A stretch of 49,500 bases of DNA from Oscillospiraceae bacterium. GTDB lineage: Bacteria > Bacillota > Clostridia > Oscillospirales > Ruminococcaceae. A program made the position numbers and the translations under genes. Location of the stretch: contig JAAVID010000003.1 in the NCBI GenBank assembly GCA_014799395.1, positions 127,105-176,604 of the forward strand, written 5' to 3'. Below the pieces are notes generated by a model. It was not told where the DNA came from, did no database searches, and saw only the letters and a list, made by a program, of their open reading frames with translations. Shown piece after piece: positions 1 through 8,820 of this stretch. The first letter of the stretch is position 1. The number at the start of each line of letters is the position of its first letter.

Positions 1-31
1 TGGACAGATTTTCAATTTTCAGTTCGTTCAT
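1..31 (-). CDS. start of a probable ABC transporter ATP-binding protein (partial)
   Basis: Only the first ten codons are inside the window. The ATG at 31-29 overlaps the TGA of the lipoprotein gene at 28-1101 in an ATGA arrangement, with a GAGG motif just upstream. The peptide reads MNELKIENLS, which matches the usual opening strand of ABC ATPases. Seen: start codon, overlap and ten residues. Inferred: the family. Translational coupling to the propeller lipoprotein and the two solute-binding lipoproteins upstream suggests one transport-type operon that continues beyond the left edge. Confidence 0.5.
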   Translation of the reverse strand, partial: MNELKIENLS

Positions 32-1101
32 AGCGCCTCACCTATGTACTCTTTTTCGGAAAGCTTGTAGTAATCATAAGCCTGTTTCAACCCGTTAAAG
101 CTCTTCAGAACATAATTCCCGTCCGTATATATCACAAGATTGTCGGAGGTGTTCAGCCTGTATATTTTTCCGTTTGAGAGGTCGGCGCATAGTTGGTCGG
201 GCAAATTGAACAGCTTGCCGTTGGTTATTGTCATCTCCCCATTAACGGGGAGCTCGGGGAAAAGAAGTTCCTTTCCGTTCTCGGAGAGCACAGCCGCGCC
301 GCCGTCCTTTTCGTAAACGTAATATCCGCCGCCGACGCATATCGGCTCGGGGAGCATAAGCTCTGCTATCTCGCCGCTTTCGGTATCATAGGTTTTGTAT
401 ACCGTTATGATCTGCCTTTCGATCTCGTCGAGGTCAAGAGTATACGGTATCTTCTCCTCGGAATATCCGTAGCTGAAGATCACCTTGCCGTCGTACTGCC
501 CGAATATCCAGGTGGTCGAACACCACCCCTCGTATATCATTTCACCGCGCTCTAATTTTTCCGTTGAAAAATCAAAGGTGCAGAACCACATCTGGTCATA
601 GCCCGAGGAGGCGGTCAAATCTTCGTTCCAGCCCACTTTGTTCATGGAAAAATACGCCTTATCGCCGACTATCAGCGTGCGCGTGAAGATCTGAAAATTC
701 AGCCCCTCTATTTCGCTTACCTTTACGCGGTTTGTTCCGTCGGGCTCGGCTTTGTAAACTATAGTCGTGTCGACTACCTCGTCGTCGACGACGTCTGTTT
801 CCACGTCGAAAAAGTACAGCTTATCGCCGTATAATATAGGGTGATTGTCCATTCCGAACGCCGAGCATTCGTTCTCGTTTGAGTGAGTGCAGTTCGGCTT
901 GGAGCAGAGCATTGCCGAGTTCATTGTCTCGAAATCCACAAAATAAAGCCGCTCATCACTATCGTAAAATATCTCGCCGCGCTCGTCGGCGTTGCCGAAC
1001 CCCCATACTATGCGTTCGTTGCTTTCGGGAGCGCTTTCCTTTGCGCAGCCCGAAAGCATTGTCAGCGCCAAAGCCGCCGCGATAAGTTTAATTTTTTTCA
1101 T
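28..1101 (-). CDS. propeller-type lipoprotein (DUF5050-like) with CxKPxCxH motif
   Basis: A 357-residue exported lipoprotein. It opens MKKIKLIAAALALTMLSGCA, giving a signal peptide with lipobox LSGC. The ATG at 1101 is chosen because GAGGT lies 8 bases upstream; a longer reading frame from 1116 has no such site. The mature part has repeated short beta-rich units such as 'EIFYDSDERLYFVDF' and 'GTNRVKVSEIEG', typical of surface beta-propeller lipoproteins of the DUF5050 kind. A segment LCSKPNCTH near residue 65 has the spaced Cys/Cys/His pattern. The gene overlaps the preceding solute-binding lipoprotein by 14 bases and the following ABC ATPase by 4. Exact function is unknown; a role as accessory to the transporter is inferred from context. 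Confidence 0.7.
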   Translation of the reverse strand: MKKIKLIAAALALTMLSGCAKESAPESNERIVWGFGNADERGEIFYDSDERLYFVDFETMNSAMLCSKPNCTHSNENECSAFGMDNHPILYGDKLYFFDVETDVVDDEVVDTTIVYKAEPDGTNRVKVSEIEGLNFQIFTRTLIVGDKAYFSMNKVGWNEDLTASSGYDQMWFCTFDFSTEKLERGEMIYEGWCSTTWIFGQYDGKVIFSYGYSEEKIPYTLDLDEIERQIITVYKTYDTESGEIAELMLPEPICVGGGYYVYEKDGGAAVLSENGKELLFPELPVNGEMTITNGKLFNLPDQLCADLSNGKIYRLNTSDNLVIYTDGNYVLKSFNGLKQAYDYYKLSEKEYIGEAL

Positions 1102-2653
1102 TTTTGTATACCTCATACTGCCTGTTGCACTCGTCGATTATTTTCTGCACGCCAGCCGCGTATAAGCTCTCGCGGTATTCGGCGAGAATGTCGTCGAGGT
1201 TTTCGCCTTTCTTGGGCAGCTTGAGTTTATCCGCCGCGATATATTCCGCGTTAAGGTCGTCGATTATGCCGGTCGGGTCGAGCACAAAATCAACATCTCC
1301 GAACAATTCGGCTTTTTCAAATATTTCGGCGTACTGCTCGGTCGTAAATAAGACATCCGGCGAACGGTGGCATATCATTTGATTTGCAAACCGATAGAAG
1401 TTGTACGGATTTATATTGAACATATTATCACCGAGATTTTCTATCTCTTTTACAACGCCGTTTTCAAGAGTATATTGCTCGCCCTCAATGCCGTAAACAA
1501 GAAGATTGTTCAGAACGGGGTCGGTGTATATTCTTGCAAGCAGCTCAAACGTCTTTTCCTTATGCTCGGATTTGCTGCAAATTCCCGTCGCCCATAGAGT
1601 GTGGCGAACCGAAGTTTTTGTTGTGAATACGGGAATTGCCGTAACGGTATTCCCATAATCAACCTCTACCGGCTTCATATTTTCATAGACAATGCCGCCG
1701 CCAAATGCGGTGTCCGACCATACGAAAAAGCTGTCCGAATGACCGTTCCACAAATTTGTCAGCAGATCCTCTTTTTTAAGAGTATCCAACAGTCTGATGT
1801 ATTCAATATATTTCGGGTTGTCTATGGAAAGCTCCGCGGAATGTGTTTCGCCGTTCCAATAAACAGAGGAGGAGAGCATTCTGACATTCACAATATTAAC
1901 TATATCCTCAATATTTGCATATGCTGCGAAAACGTCCGTTTCCTTTTCATTTTCCTTTACCGCCCTGAGAATATCAAGCTGCTCGAGAATGGGCTTTGTA
2001 ACATCATAGCCATATTTTTCGGCAAGCTCGGCATTGACATAATACCCGCGGTCGGGGCTGAGTGCTATCTCCATATCGCCGCTTAACCCGTAAATGCTGC
2101 CGTTTATGCGCAGACTGTCCCACATCTTTTCCGGGAGGGTATTGTACAGCTCGCGTCCGATTTCCGTTTCCAGATACTCGTCAAGCGGCTCGTACAGACC
2201 ATTAAAAACATATTCGTCATAAGCCAACGGCGCCATAATGTCTATCGGTTCGCCGCTGTCCAATAAATTATTTATCTCTATGAGCAGCGGGGCTGGCTTC
2301 GTTGCCGGGTGCAGTGGGGGATATTCACAATTTATATTTTTAAAACACACCGCAAAGTCACAGCCCTGTTCGTCAAGATACTCGTTTACTTTATCGGTTT
2401 GAAAAGGCGCGTGGCGGTCGTAGCCTGTCTCCTCGATTGCTAGGACAAGCACGGTCTTGTTTGGGTATTTTACTTGAATTTCCTCATACGTTGGAAAGTT
2501 TTCTTTTAAATAATCGCGGTTATTATCCGAAACGTCCGATAAACTACCGCTGTCAAACGATGACAAAGAGTTTTCCTCCTTTTCGGTATTATTGCAAGCC
2601 GAAAGAGAGAAAACAAATATAACAACAAGTAAAAAACTAAGAATTCTTTTCAT
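1088..2653 (-). CDS. extracellular solute-binding lipoprotein, copy 2
   Basis: A 521-residue lipoprotein starting MKRILSFLLVVIFVFSLSAC (lipobox LSAC), with ATG at 2653 preceded by GAGGTG. The body resembles bacterial family 1 solute-binding proteins of ABC importers: an early 'KTVLVLAIEETG' strand, 'EPIDIMAPLAYDEYVFNGLYEPLDEYL', and the 'DPVLNNLLVYGIEGEQY' segment common in C-terminal lobes. It is a close paralog of the upstream neighbour (2637-4364), most similar at the C-terminus, and overlaps that gene by 17 bases and the downstream propeller gene by 14. No permease gene is visible in the window. The ligand cannot be told from sequence. Confidence 0.75.
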   Translation of the reverse strand: MKRILSFLLVVIFVFSLSACNNTEKEENSLSSFDSGSLSDVSDNNRDYLKENFPTYEEIQVKYPNKTVLVLAIEETGYDRHAPFQTDKVNEYLDEQGCDFAVCFKNINCEYPPLHPATKPAPLLIEINNLLDSGEPIDIMAPLAYDEYVFNGLYEPLDEYLETEIGRELYNTLPEKMWDSLRINGSIYGLSGDMEIALSPDRGYYVNAELAEKYGYDVTKPILEQLDILRAVKENEKETDVFAAYANIEDIVNIVNVRMLSSSVYWNGETHSAELSIDNPKYIEYIRLLDTLKKEDLLTNLWNGHSDSFFVWSDTAFGGGIVYENMKPVEVDYGNTVTAIPVFTTKTSVRHTLWATGICSKSEHKEKTFELLARIYTDPVLNNLLVYGIEGEQYTLENGVVKEIENLGDNMFNINPYNFYRFANQMICHRSPDVLFTTEQYAEIFEKAELFGDVDFVLDPTGIIDDLNAEYIAADKLKLPKKGENLDDILAEYRESLYAAGVQKIIDECNRQYEVYKNEKN

Positions 2654-4364
2654 TTTTGTACACCTCATACTGTCTGTTGCACTCGTCGATTATTTTCTGC
2701 ACGCCAGCCGCGTATAAGCTCTCGCGGTATTCGGCGAGAATGTCGTCAAGGTTTTCGTTTTCCTTTGGCAGAACGATGGTATCTGCCGCGATATATTCCG
2801 CGTTCAGCTCGCTTATTAAATTTGTCGGGTCGAGTGTGAAATCAATGTCGGCGTATACCTCGGCGTTCTCAAGTATGCCGGTGTACTGCTCGGGTGTAAA
2901 TAAGTTATAAGCCGAACGGTGACATATCATTTGATTTGCAAAACGATAGGTGTTGAACGGATTTATGTTGAACATATTATCACTGGGATTTTCTATCTCT
3001 TTTACAAAGCCGTTTTCAAGAGTATAATTTTCGCCCTCAATGCCGTAAACAAGAAGATTGTTCAGAACGGGGTCGGTGTATATTCTTGCCAGAAGCTCAA
3101 ACGCCTTTTCTTTATGCTCCGACTTACTGCAAATTCCCGTCGCGACCGGAACAGTGCGCAGCGCCGAATACGGCGTAAACACGGGAATCGCCGTAACGGT
3201 ATTCCCGAAATAATCTACGTCAATAGGCTTCATATCGGCATAGGCGAGCCCCCCTCCGCATACGGCGTCCGACATTATGAAAAAACTCTCTTTATGTTTA
3301 CCGCCGTCCAAAGCGTTCAACAGGTTCTCCTTTTTCATAGTATCATACAGCCTCAGCCATTCAATATATCGGGGGTCATCTATCGAAAGCTCTGCCGAAT
3401 GAGTATCATTGTTCCAATAAACAGCGGCGGAGAGCATTTTGACATTCACAAAGGCAGATATATTATCAATGTATAAATCTGCCGAAAAAACATCTGCGTT
3501 CTTTTCGTTTTCCTTTACCGCTTTGAGAATATCAAGCTGTTCAAGAATGGGCTTTGTAATATCATAGCCGTACTTTTCGGCTAGTTCGGCATTAACATAA
3601 TATCCGCGGTCGGGATTGAATACAGGGGTCATAGTGCCGCACAATCCGTAAATGCCGCCGTTTATGCGCTGGCTCGCCCAGAACTTTTCGGGGAACGCAT
3701 TGTAAAGCCCGCGCCCGATTTCAGTCTCCAGATAATCGTCAAGCGGCTCGTACAGACTTTCAAAAACAAATTCGTCGTAATTCATAGGCGAAATAATATC
3801 TATACGCTCGCCGTTGTCCAGTAATTTTTTCACCCCGGTAAGCATCTCATCGGGGAACATTTCTTCGGTTGACTCGTCGATCGGCTTAAAGCATACCGCA
3901 AACTCGTACCCTTGCTCGTCGAGATATTCGTTTAATTCGGCGGAATGAAACGGTGCGTGACCGTCACCTCCTGTCTCCATAATCGCCCATACAAGCACGG
4001 TTTTGTTCGGGTATTTTGCTTGAACTTCCTCATATGTCGGATAGTTTTGTTCTAGGATACCAAAGTCGGATATACTTAATCCTTTGTCGTAGTACGAGTA
4101 TGTTATTTCCAGTGTGCTGCCGTTCGCTTTGATTTTTGCAAACATTGAGACGTCCTCATTTTCGGTGAACTCAATGATTTCCGCCCCCGTATATTTCTGT
4201 TGGATCCATTCCATAAAATCGTCTTTGTCGAATACATCATCATCTAATACTGACGAAAAAGAACTGCTTTCAGCGTTGGATTTGTTTTCCTTTTCGGACA
4301 TATTGCAAGCCGAAAGCAAGAAAACAAGTATTACAGCCGTTAAAATACTAAAAAATTTTTTCAT
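2637..4364 (-). CDS. extracellular solute-binding lipoprotein, copy 1, with extra N-terminal domain
   Basis: A 575-residue lipoprotein with signal MKKFFSILTAVILVFLLSAC (lipobox LSAC). ATG at 4364 follows GGAGGTG with a 7-base spacer; an upstream in-frame start at 4391 lacks such a site. Compared with its paralog at 1088-2653 it carries about 50-60 extra residues after the lipid anchor ('DFMEWIQQKYTGAEIIEFTE' onward), then the shared solute-binding fold starting at 'YPTYEEVQAKYPNKTVLVW'. The C-terminal 36 residues are almost identical in both copies. It sits 88 bases downstream of the sigma/anti-sigma pair, which may control it. Substrate unknown. Confidence 0.75.
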   Translation of the reverse strand: MKKFFSILTAVILVFLLSACNMSEKENKSNAESSSFSSVLDDDVFDKDDFMEWIQQKYTGAEIIEFTENEDVSMFAKIKANGSTLEITYSYYDKGLSISDFGILEQNYPTYEEVQAKYPNKTVLVWAIMETGGDGHAPFHSAELNEYLDEQGYEFAVCFKPIDESTEEMFPDEMLTGVKKLLDNGERIDIISPMNYDEFVFESLYEPLDDYLETEIGRGLYNAFPEKFWASQRINGGIYGLCGTMTPVFNPDRGYYVNAELAEKYGYDITKPILEQLDILKAVKENEKNADVFSADLYIDNISAFVNVKMLSAAVYWNNDTHSAELSIDDPRYIEWLRLYDTMKKENLLNALDGGKHKESFFIMSDAVCGGGLAYADMKPIDVDYFGNTVTAIPVFTPYSALRTVPVATGICSKSEHKEKAFELLARIYTDPVLNNLLVYGIEGENYTLENGFVKEIENPSDNMFNINPFNTYRFANQMICHRSAYNLFTPEQYTGILENAEVYADIDFTLDPTNLISELNAEYIAADTIVLPKENENLDDILAEYRESLYAAGVQKIIDECNRQYEVYKNEKNS

Positions 4365-4382
4365 AACAAAGCACCTCCGATT

Positions 4383-4421
4383 TTTTGACAAACGTCAAAA
4401 TTTACCTTTCTATAAGGTAAA
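4383..4421. promoter_or_regulatory. two adjacent inverted repeats upstream of solute-binding gene
   Basis: The 88-base gap between the anti-sigma-like gene and the solute-binding gene holds two dyads: TTTTGAC-AAAC-GTCAAAA (4383-4400) and TTTACCTT-TCTAT-AAGGTAAA (4401-4421). They could be operators or weak AT-rich hairpins. Neither is followed by a T-run on the minus strand, so a terminator is unlikely. Confidence 0.4.
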
Positions 4422-4452
4422 CAAATCGAAGGTGCAAAATCCAACAGCTTTT

Positions 4453-5139
4453 TTAAATTTTATCCCGCAAATAGACATGTTTTGTAGAAAGTGCCAAATT
4501 TATGGTTTCATTTTTGTCAAGATTGCTGGAAATATGAAGAAGATAGCCATCGTATGTCCAAAACAGCAGACACCCGTCGTCACCAAAATCAAGTATAAAA
4601 CCATCATTTTCCATGTACAAAGATAACGGCTCTATATCGACTTTTTCTGTGTTGATATTACCCATATTACCCTCCAATATTATTTCTTGACTAAAACTCA
4701 CCATTTTATCTCCGCATTCATATTTTAGCATCGTTGAATTAAACAAGATATCGTAATTGACCAACACCCACCCGTCCTCCTCGGGCAGTCCGTAGTATTC
4801 TTCAATGGTAGTCTTATCCGAGGGGTGGTTCTCAATAAACAGCTTTGAATAGTCGGGCTTGGTATCAAAGGAGTATCTGCCTATCGCCGCAACGGCGGCA
4901 TATGACGTCGCCCCAAGCAGCAGCGAAGAAGCCGCGATTATTGTCGTCACAATGTATCTCGCCTTACGCAAAGTCCAGTGCCTGTCATAGCGGTTTCGAC
5001 TGAGATCGCACAGCATTTTGCGCTCCCACAATCTGTAAGCGAGGGAAAATCTGTGCTTTTTTTCAACTTTCAGCATTTGAGCCGCGCGCTCGTCGGCGGT
5101 CTCGTCGAGCGCTTGCTTGAGCATTTCATCAAAGTTCAT
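4453..5139 (-). CDS. DUF4367-type anti-sigma-like membrane protein
   Basis: A 228-residue protein starting MNFDEMLKQAL at ATG 5139, preceded by GGGAGGGG. Residues about 1-60 are cytosolic and charged, followed by one transmembrane segment ('YIVTTIIAASSLLLGATSYAAVAA') and an external domain containing 'YGLPEEDGWVLVNYD' and a C-terminal 'GYLLHISSNLDKNETINLALS', the pattern of DUF4367 domains. It overlaps the ECF sigma gene by 11 bases, so the two are translationally coupled. In this family a cytosolic N-terminus that holds a sigma factor and an external sensing domain is the usual model; that role is inferred here. Confidence 0.7.
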   Translation of the reverse strand: MNFDEMLKQALDETADERAAQMLKVEKKHRFSLAYRLWERKMLCDLSRNRYDRHWTLRKARYIVTTIIAASSLLLGATSYAAVAAIGRYSFDTKPDYSKLFIENHPSDKTTIEEYYGLPEEDGWVLVNYDILFNSTMLKYECGDKMVSFSQEIILEGNMGNINTEKVDIEPLSLYMENDGFILDFGDDGCLLFWTYDGYLLHISSNLDKNETINLALSTKHVYLRDKI

Positions 5140-5656
5140 AATAAATTCCCCTCCCATTCAGAATTTTTATAAGCCGTTTTCGGGCGCGGTCAATATATGT
5201 ATGGATATTTTTCTCGCGGATACCGAACTCGTTCGCGATCTCCTTTGGGGTCATCTGCTTGAACGCGTAAAGGTATATAATGCTGTAATCCCTGTCGGAA
5301 AGCTCGGTCAGCGCGGATTTTATCTCTTTTATCAGTAAAGCCTCGTCCGCCTTTTTTTCAACCGAATAATCGGAAGCGATCTCAAAATGCTCCTCAATAT
5401 CCTCGGTCGGGTGACGTTTCTTTTTGTTTGCTTTGTTAATGGATACGTTCTCTATAATGGTAACAATGTAGAACACCTTTTCCCTACAAGGTATCCGCGA
5501 TATTTTTTCAATATTGTTGATGATCGACAAAAAAGCGTCCTGAACAGCGTCCTCCGCGTCGGATCTATTGTGCAGAATGCCGAACGCGATATTGAACATC
5601 ATTTTCTTGTGAGTTCCGAACAGCTCTTTTATCAATTCGATCTCCGCGTCGGGCAT
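5129..5656 (-). CDS. ECF-type RNA polymerase sigma factor
   Basis: A 175-residue sigma-70 family protein of the extracytoplasmic type. Region 2 is visible at 'MMFNIAFGILHNRSDAEDAVQDAFLSI', including the DAEDAVQ core that contacts polymerase and the -10 element. Region 4 is the helix-turn-helix near 'LTELSDRDYSIIYLYAFKQMTPKEIANEFGI'. ATG 5656 follows AAAGGAGGTG. Length is normal for the group. The next gene, overlapping by 11 bases, is a single-pass DUF4367 protein, the expected regulator. Targets are unknown; the solute-binding lipoprotein genes directly downstream are plausible candidates. Confidence 0.88.
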   Translation of the reverse strand: MPDAEIELIKELFGTHKKMMFNIAFGILHNRSDAEDAVQDAFLSIINNIEKISRIPCREKVFYIVTIIENVSINKANKKKRHPTEDIEEHFEIASDYSVEKKADEALLIKEIKSALTELSDRDYSIIYLYAFKQMTPKEIANEFGIREKNIHTYIDRARKRLIKILNGRGIYYEL

Positions 5657-5709
5657 CGCGCACCTCCTTTACGCTTTTATCGGTATAGCCGGAGAAATTC
5701 GGAATATGC

Positions 5710-6780
5710 TCACTTGACGTTTTTCATTAGCTTTACCGTAAACGTCGTGCCTTTCCCGACCTCGGAATCGACCTCGACCGTGCCTCCGCAAAGCTCGACT
5801 ATCCTTTTGACGAGCGGCAGTCCCAAACCGTTTCCCTTAGTCGCGTGAGAGCTGTCCGCCTGATAGAACTTCTCGAAGATATGCAAAAGCGCGTCCTCGG
5901 CGATACCGCAGCCGCTGTCCGCGACCGTGACCGTGACCGCTTCGTCCCCGCTCCTGCACGAAACGCGAATCAGCCCGCCCGCCGGCGTGAACTTCACCGC
6001 GTTGTCGAACAGATTGTTCCAGATATGCGCCAAAAGCTGTTCGTTCCAGAAAAAGCTGACGTCCTCCAGACCCTCCATATCTATCTCAATATCCTTTTCC
6101 GACCATTGCGGCTCCAAACGTATCATACAATTGCGGAGCTGCTCGTCGAGCGAAAACTCCGTTCTTTCCGCGACAATATCCTTATTTTCAAGGCTCGTCA
6201 TAAGCAGAGTGTTCTGCGACAGAACCGAAAGATATTCCGTCTCGTCAAGGATTATTTTCGAGAATTCTCGCTGCTGCTCGGGAGTGAGATCGCCCTCGTA
6301 CAACTGCCGCGCAAAGCCGCGTATGGAGGCGAGCGGCGTTTTGAACTCGTGCGAAAACGCGGAAATAAAATCCTTTCTGAACATCTCGGTATTCCGCAAT
6401 TCCTCGGTCATTTCGTTGAAGTCGCGGATAAGCTCGCGAAGCTCCTTGACGGTATGGTTTTCTATCCAGCCCACCTCAAGCCTTACCGTATAATCGCCGT
6501 CCATAACGCGCCTTGTCGCCTTGATGAGCTCCGAAAGCGGCTTCAGCACCGTATTGGCGATAGCGAACGACAGCAGCGTACCTATTATGATACTCGCGGC
6601 AACCGCGGCTATGACCTGCGTGGTGTCGTTAGTACCTCCCGTCACAAAGCCGATAACGATAGCCGCCGTGAACGTCAGGATATCCGCGCCGAGGATTATC
6701 AGCAGCGTGAGGATAGTCAGCTTCATTCCGAGCCTGTTCACAACGCCGAACAGGTGGTTTTTATCGATTTTTTTCTTCAC
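5710..6780 (-). CDS. HAMP-containing sensor histidine kinase
   Basis: A 356-residue membrane kinase. Two transmembrane helices lie at about 18-47 and 55-78 with only a very short external loop between them, so the sensor is probably intramembrane. A HAMP domain follows (79-135), then the dimerisation/phosphoacceptor motif FSHEFKTPL with His144, the N box 'NNLFDNAVKFT', 'DSGCGI' and 'GNGLGLPLVKRI'. The start is GTG at 6780 with GGAGG upstream. The matching OmpR-type regulator is in the same strand series at 8134-8808, separated by a hydrolase and a small unknown gene. Signal unknown. Confidence 0.9.
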   Translation of the reverse strand: MKKKIDKNHLFGVVNRLGMKLTILTLLIILGADILTFTAAIVIGFVTGGTNDTTQVIAAVAASIIIGTLLSFAIANTVLKPLSELIKATRRVMDGDYTVRLEVGWIENHTVKELRELIRDFNEMTEELRNTEMFRKDFISAFSHEFKTPLASIRGFARQLYEGDLTPEQQREFSKIILDETEYLSVLSQNTLLMTSLENKDIVAERTEFSLDEQLRNCMIRLEPQWSEKDIEIDMEGLEDVSFFWNEQLLAHIWNNLFDNAVKFTPAGGLIRVSCRSGDEAVTVTVADSGCGIAEDALLHIFEKFYQADSSHATKGNGLGLPLVKRIVELCGGTVEVDSEVGKGTTFTVKLMKNVK

Positions 6781-6797
6781 CCGAAAACGACCTCCGC

Positions 6798-7229
6798 TTA
6801 TCTATTAAGCTCCGAAAACTCAAACATCTCAATAACAAACCCATTCTCTTCCAACGGCTCGATAAACTTTTCGATATACCAATTAACGTCGGTATATCTC
6901 CGCCGAACGCCCCTGTCAAGCGTTTTTCGGTTGATATCGCAGGCAATACCAAGCTCGTTCGGAGTGGTTTTAAGCAGGTTCGTGACCGGCTCGCCGTTCT
7001 CGTAAAGGGAGATACAGACAGGCGAACCCCTGCGCTCCTTATCCTCGATAAATTTCGTCAGCTCGTCAAACGTTACGGACAGATAATCCCAGTCATAGTC
7101 GTCGGACGTGATAATAAACGCGCGGTCATCGCGGTCAAAAACGCTCATTCCGCGTTTCAGATAAACGCCGACGATATCCATTATTCTATACTCGCCCAAA
7201 TATAAATTCAAGCTCGCGTCAAGCGACAT
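6798..7229 (-). CDS. small acidic protein of unknown function
   Basis: A 143-residue soluble protein, not recognised. ATG 7229 follows a perfect AGGAGGTG, so it is well translated. It begins 'MSLDASLNLYLGEYRIMDIVGVYLKRGMS', with no signal peptide or membrane helix, and is rich in acidic and aromatic residues. It lies 16 bases after the alpha/beta hydrolase and 17 bases before the sensor kinase, inside the segment that separates the response regulator from its kinase. A role linked to that two-component system is only a guess from position. Confidence 0.6.
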   Translation of the reverse strand: MSLDASLNLYLGEYRIMDIVGVYLKRGMSVFDRDDRAFIITSDDYDWDYLSVTFDELTKFIEDKERRGSPVCISLYENGEPVTNLLKTTPNELGIACDINRKTLDRGVRRRYTDVNWYIEKFIEPLEENGFVIEMFEFSELNR

Positions 7230-7245
7230 TATGCACCTCCTAAAA

Positions 7246-8106
7246 TCACCTCATAAACTCTTGATAAGCGTCAACAAAATCCACAAATCCTCCGAAAGGA
7301 TTATCGGCGTTGTCCGCGTCGTATATCTCGCTTTCCGCCCGGTGTTTTTCAGACGGTATATAAACGGAGTTTGACAACCTGTTATGCAGATCGATTGCAA
7401 GCCTTTCGGGGTGGTAGTCGTCAGAACAGGGAAATATCAGCACGGGAATTTTGATCTTCTCCAATTCCTCATCGCTCAGACACGCTCTGTAAAACAGCGG
7501 ATCACTCATCCACTTTCCCCAGTCCGTCATTATCTCCGAGAACACACTGTTATCCCAAGCAAGAACCCTTTCTCCGTCCTTGAAATACAGCTCCGCTATC
7601 CAGCGCGAAAGATTGCCGAACCTTGTTTTCGGCGGATTCTCTCCGAATTCGACTGCTCCGCGCATGGAAACCTTTGCTGCCTCGGCAATATCAAAATAAC
7701 GCGCCTTAATGATCTCCTGTTCGATATTGCACGAGGTATCCGTCGGACGGTACATAGCAAGGCTTTTCACTTTGTCGGGATAAAGGTGCGCAAACAGAAG
7801 CCCCATTTCACCGCCGCCCGAACAGCCCGCGATATGTACGGAGCGTTCGCCGATAGCGTCCAGAAGCGCCGCCAGATATTCACAGTGCAGATGATATTCG
7901 CTCAAAGTTTTTTTGATGATCGTGCCGGACTGTCCGCAATTTGGACCGTCCCATATAACGACCCTGAAATTTTCCGATAATCTTCCCGCAAAATAATATG
8001 CTCCGGGGTTTATTCCGCCCAACACCGATTGCAGGTACACTATAGTGTCACCCTTGCCGTAGGCTTCATACCAAATATTTATATCGTTTACAAAGCATTT
8101 CGGCAT
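7246..8106 (-). CDS. alpha/beta hydrolase
   Basis: A 286-residue cytosolic hydrolase. The oxyanion region 'YLQSVLGGINPG' near 24-35 is followed by 'VVIWDGPNCGQSG', and the nucleophile elbow GCSGG places Ser96 as catalytic nucleophile. A later 'FPCSDDYHPE' is the likely acid and 'EKHRAE' the likely base. ATG 8106 is preferred over the in-frame GTG at 8115 because that GTG lies inside the GAGGTGG ribosome site. The gene sits between the response regulator and the sensor kinase. Substrate cannot be assigned. Confidence 0.82.
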   Translation of the reverse strand: MPKCFVNDINIWYEAYGKGDTIVYLQSVLGGINPGAYYFAGRLSENFRVVIWDGPNCGQSGTIIKKTLSEYHLHCEYLAALLDAIGERSVHIAGCSGGGEMGLLFAHLYPDKVKSLAMYRPTDTSCNIEQEIIKARYFDIAEAAKVSMRGAVEFGENPPKTRFGNLSRWIAELYFKDGERVLAWDNSVFSEIMTDWGKWMSDPLFYRACLSDEELEKIKIPVLIFPCSDDYHPERLAIDLHNRLSNSVYIPSEKHRAESEIYDADNADNPFGGFVDFVDAYQEFMR

Positions 8107-8133
8107 AACGTCCACCTCGGTCGATCTCGATAA

Positions 8134-8808
8134 TCAATCATTCCTTACTGCCTTATACCCCAACCCCCTCACGGTAACGATCGAGAAATCGGGGTTATCC
8201 TTAAACCTCTCGCGCAGACGGTTTATATGCACGTCGACGGTTCGCGCCTCGCTGTCCGAGTCCATGCTCCAGAATTCCTCCATTAAATTCTGCCGCGTAA
8301 AGGTTTTCCCCGGGAACGACAGCAGCTTGAAGAGTATCTGAAACTCCTTTCGCGGAAGCACCGCCGCCGTGCCGTCGCGAATGACCGAGAACGAATCGTA
8401 AACCAGCTCCGTTCCGCCGACGACTATCCGCTGCTCCTCGCTTATCTTGCTGCGGCGGAGGAGCGCCTTAATGCGCAGGAGCATTTCTATCTCGTCCACG
8501 GGCTTGACCATAAAGTCGTCCGTGCCGAGCAGGAACGATTTTCGCACGTCCTCGGGCTCGCCCTTAGCGGTTATCATAAGCACGGGCACGTTGGAGCCGC
8601 CGTCGCGCAGCGCTTTCAGGCAGCCGTAGCCGTCCAGCACGGGCATCATCACGTCCAGTATCACCAAGTCTATATGCTGGCGGTCGATAACGGCGAGCGC
8701 CTCCTCGCCGTTGGCGGCGGAAAACGGACGGTAGCCGTTCTTTTCGAGCGTATACTCGTACAGTCTGCGGATATTCGGTTGGTCGTCAACTATCAGAATG
8801 TTAAACAA
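8134..8808 (-). CDS. OmpR/PhoB-family response regulator
   Basis: A 224-residue two-component regulator. The receiver domain (1-120) has the acidic pair D8-D9, phosphoacceptor D52 in 'VILDVMMP', T80 and K102. The C-terminal winged helix (about 130-224) carries 'LPRKEFQILFKLLSFPGKTFTRQNL' and 'RTVDVHINRLRERF', typical of OmpR-type DNA binding. The start is TTG at 8808 with GGAG upstream. Probable partner: the kinase at 5710-6780 in the same transcription unit. The stop is followed after 27 bases by the hydrolase gene. Confidence 0.92.
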   Translation of the reverse strand: MFNILIVDDQPNIRRLYEYTLEKNGYRPFSAANGEEALAVIDRQHIDLVILDVMMPVLDGYGCLKALRDGGSNVPVLMITAKGEPEDVRKSFLLGTDDFMVKPVDEIEMLLRIKALLRRSKISEEQRIVVGGTELVYDSFSVIRDGTAAVLPRKEFQILFKLLSFPGKTFTRQNLMEEFWSMDSDSEARTVDVHINRLRERFKDNPDFSIVTVRGLGYKAVRND

Positions 8809-8820
8809 AAGCTCAGCTCC

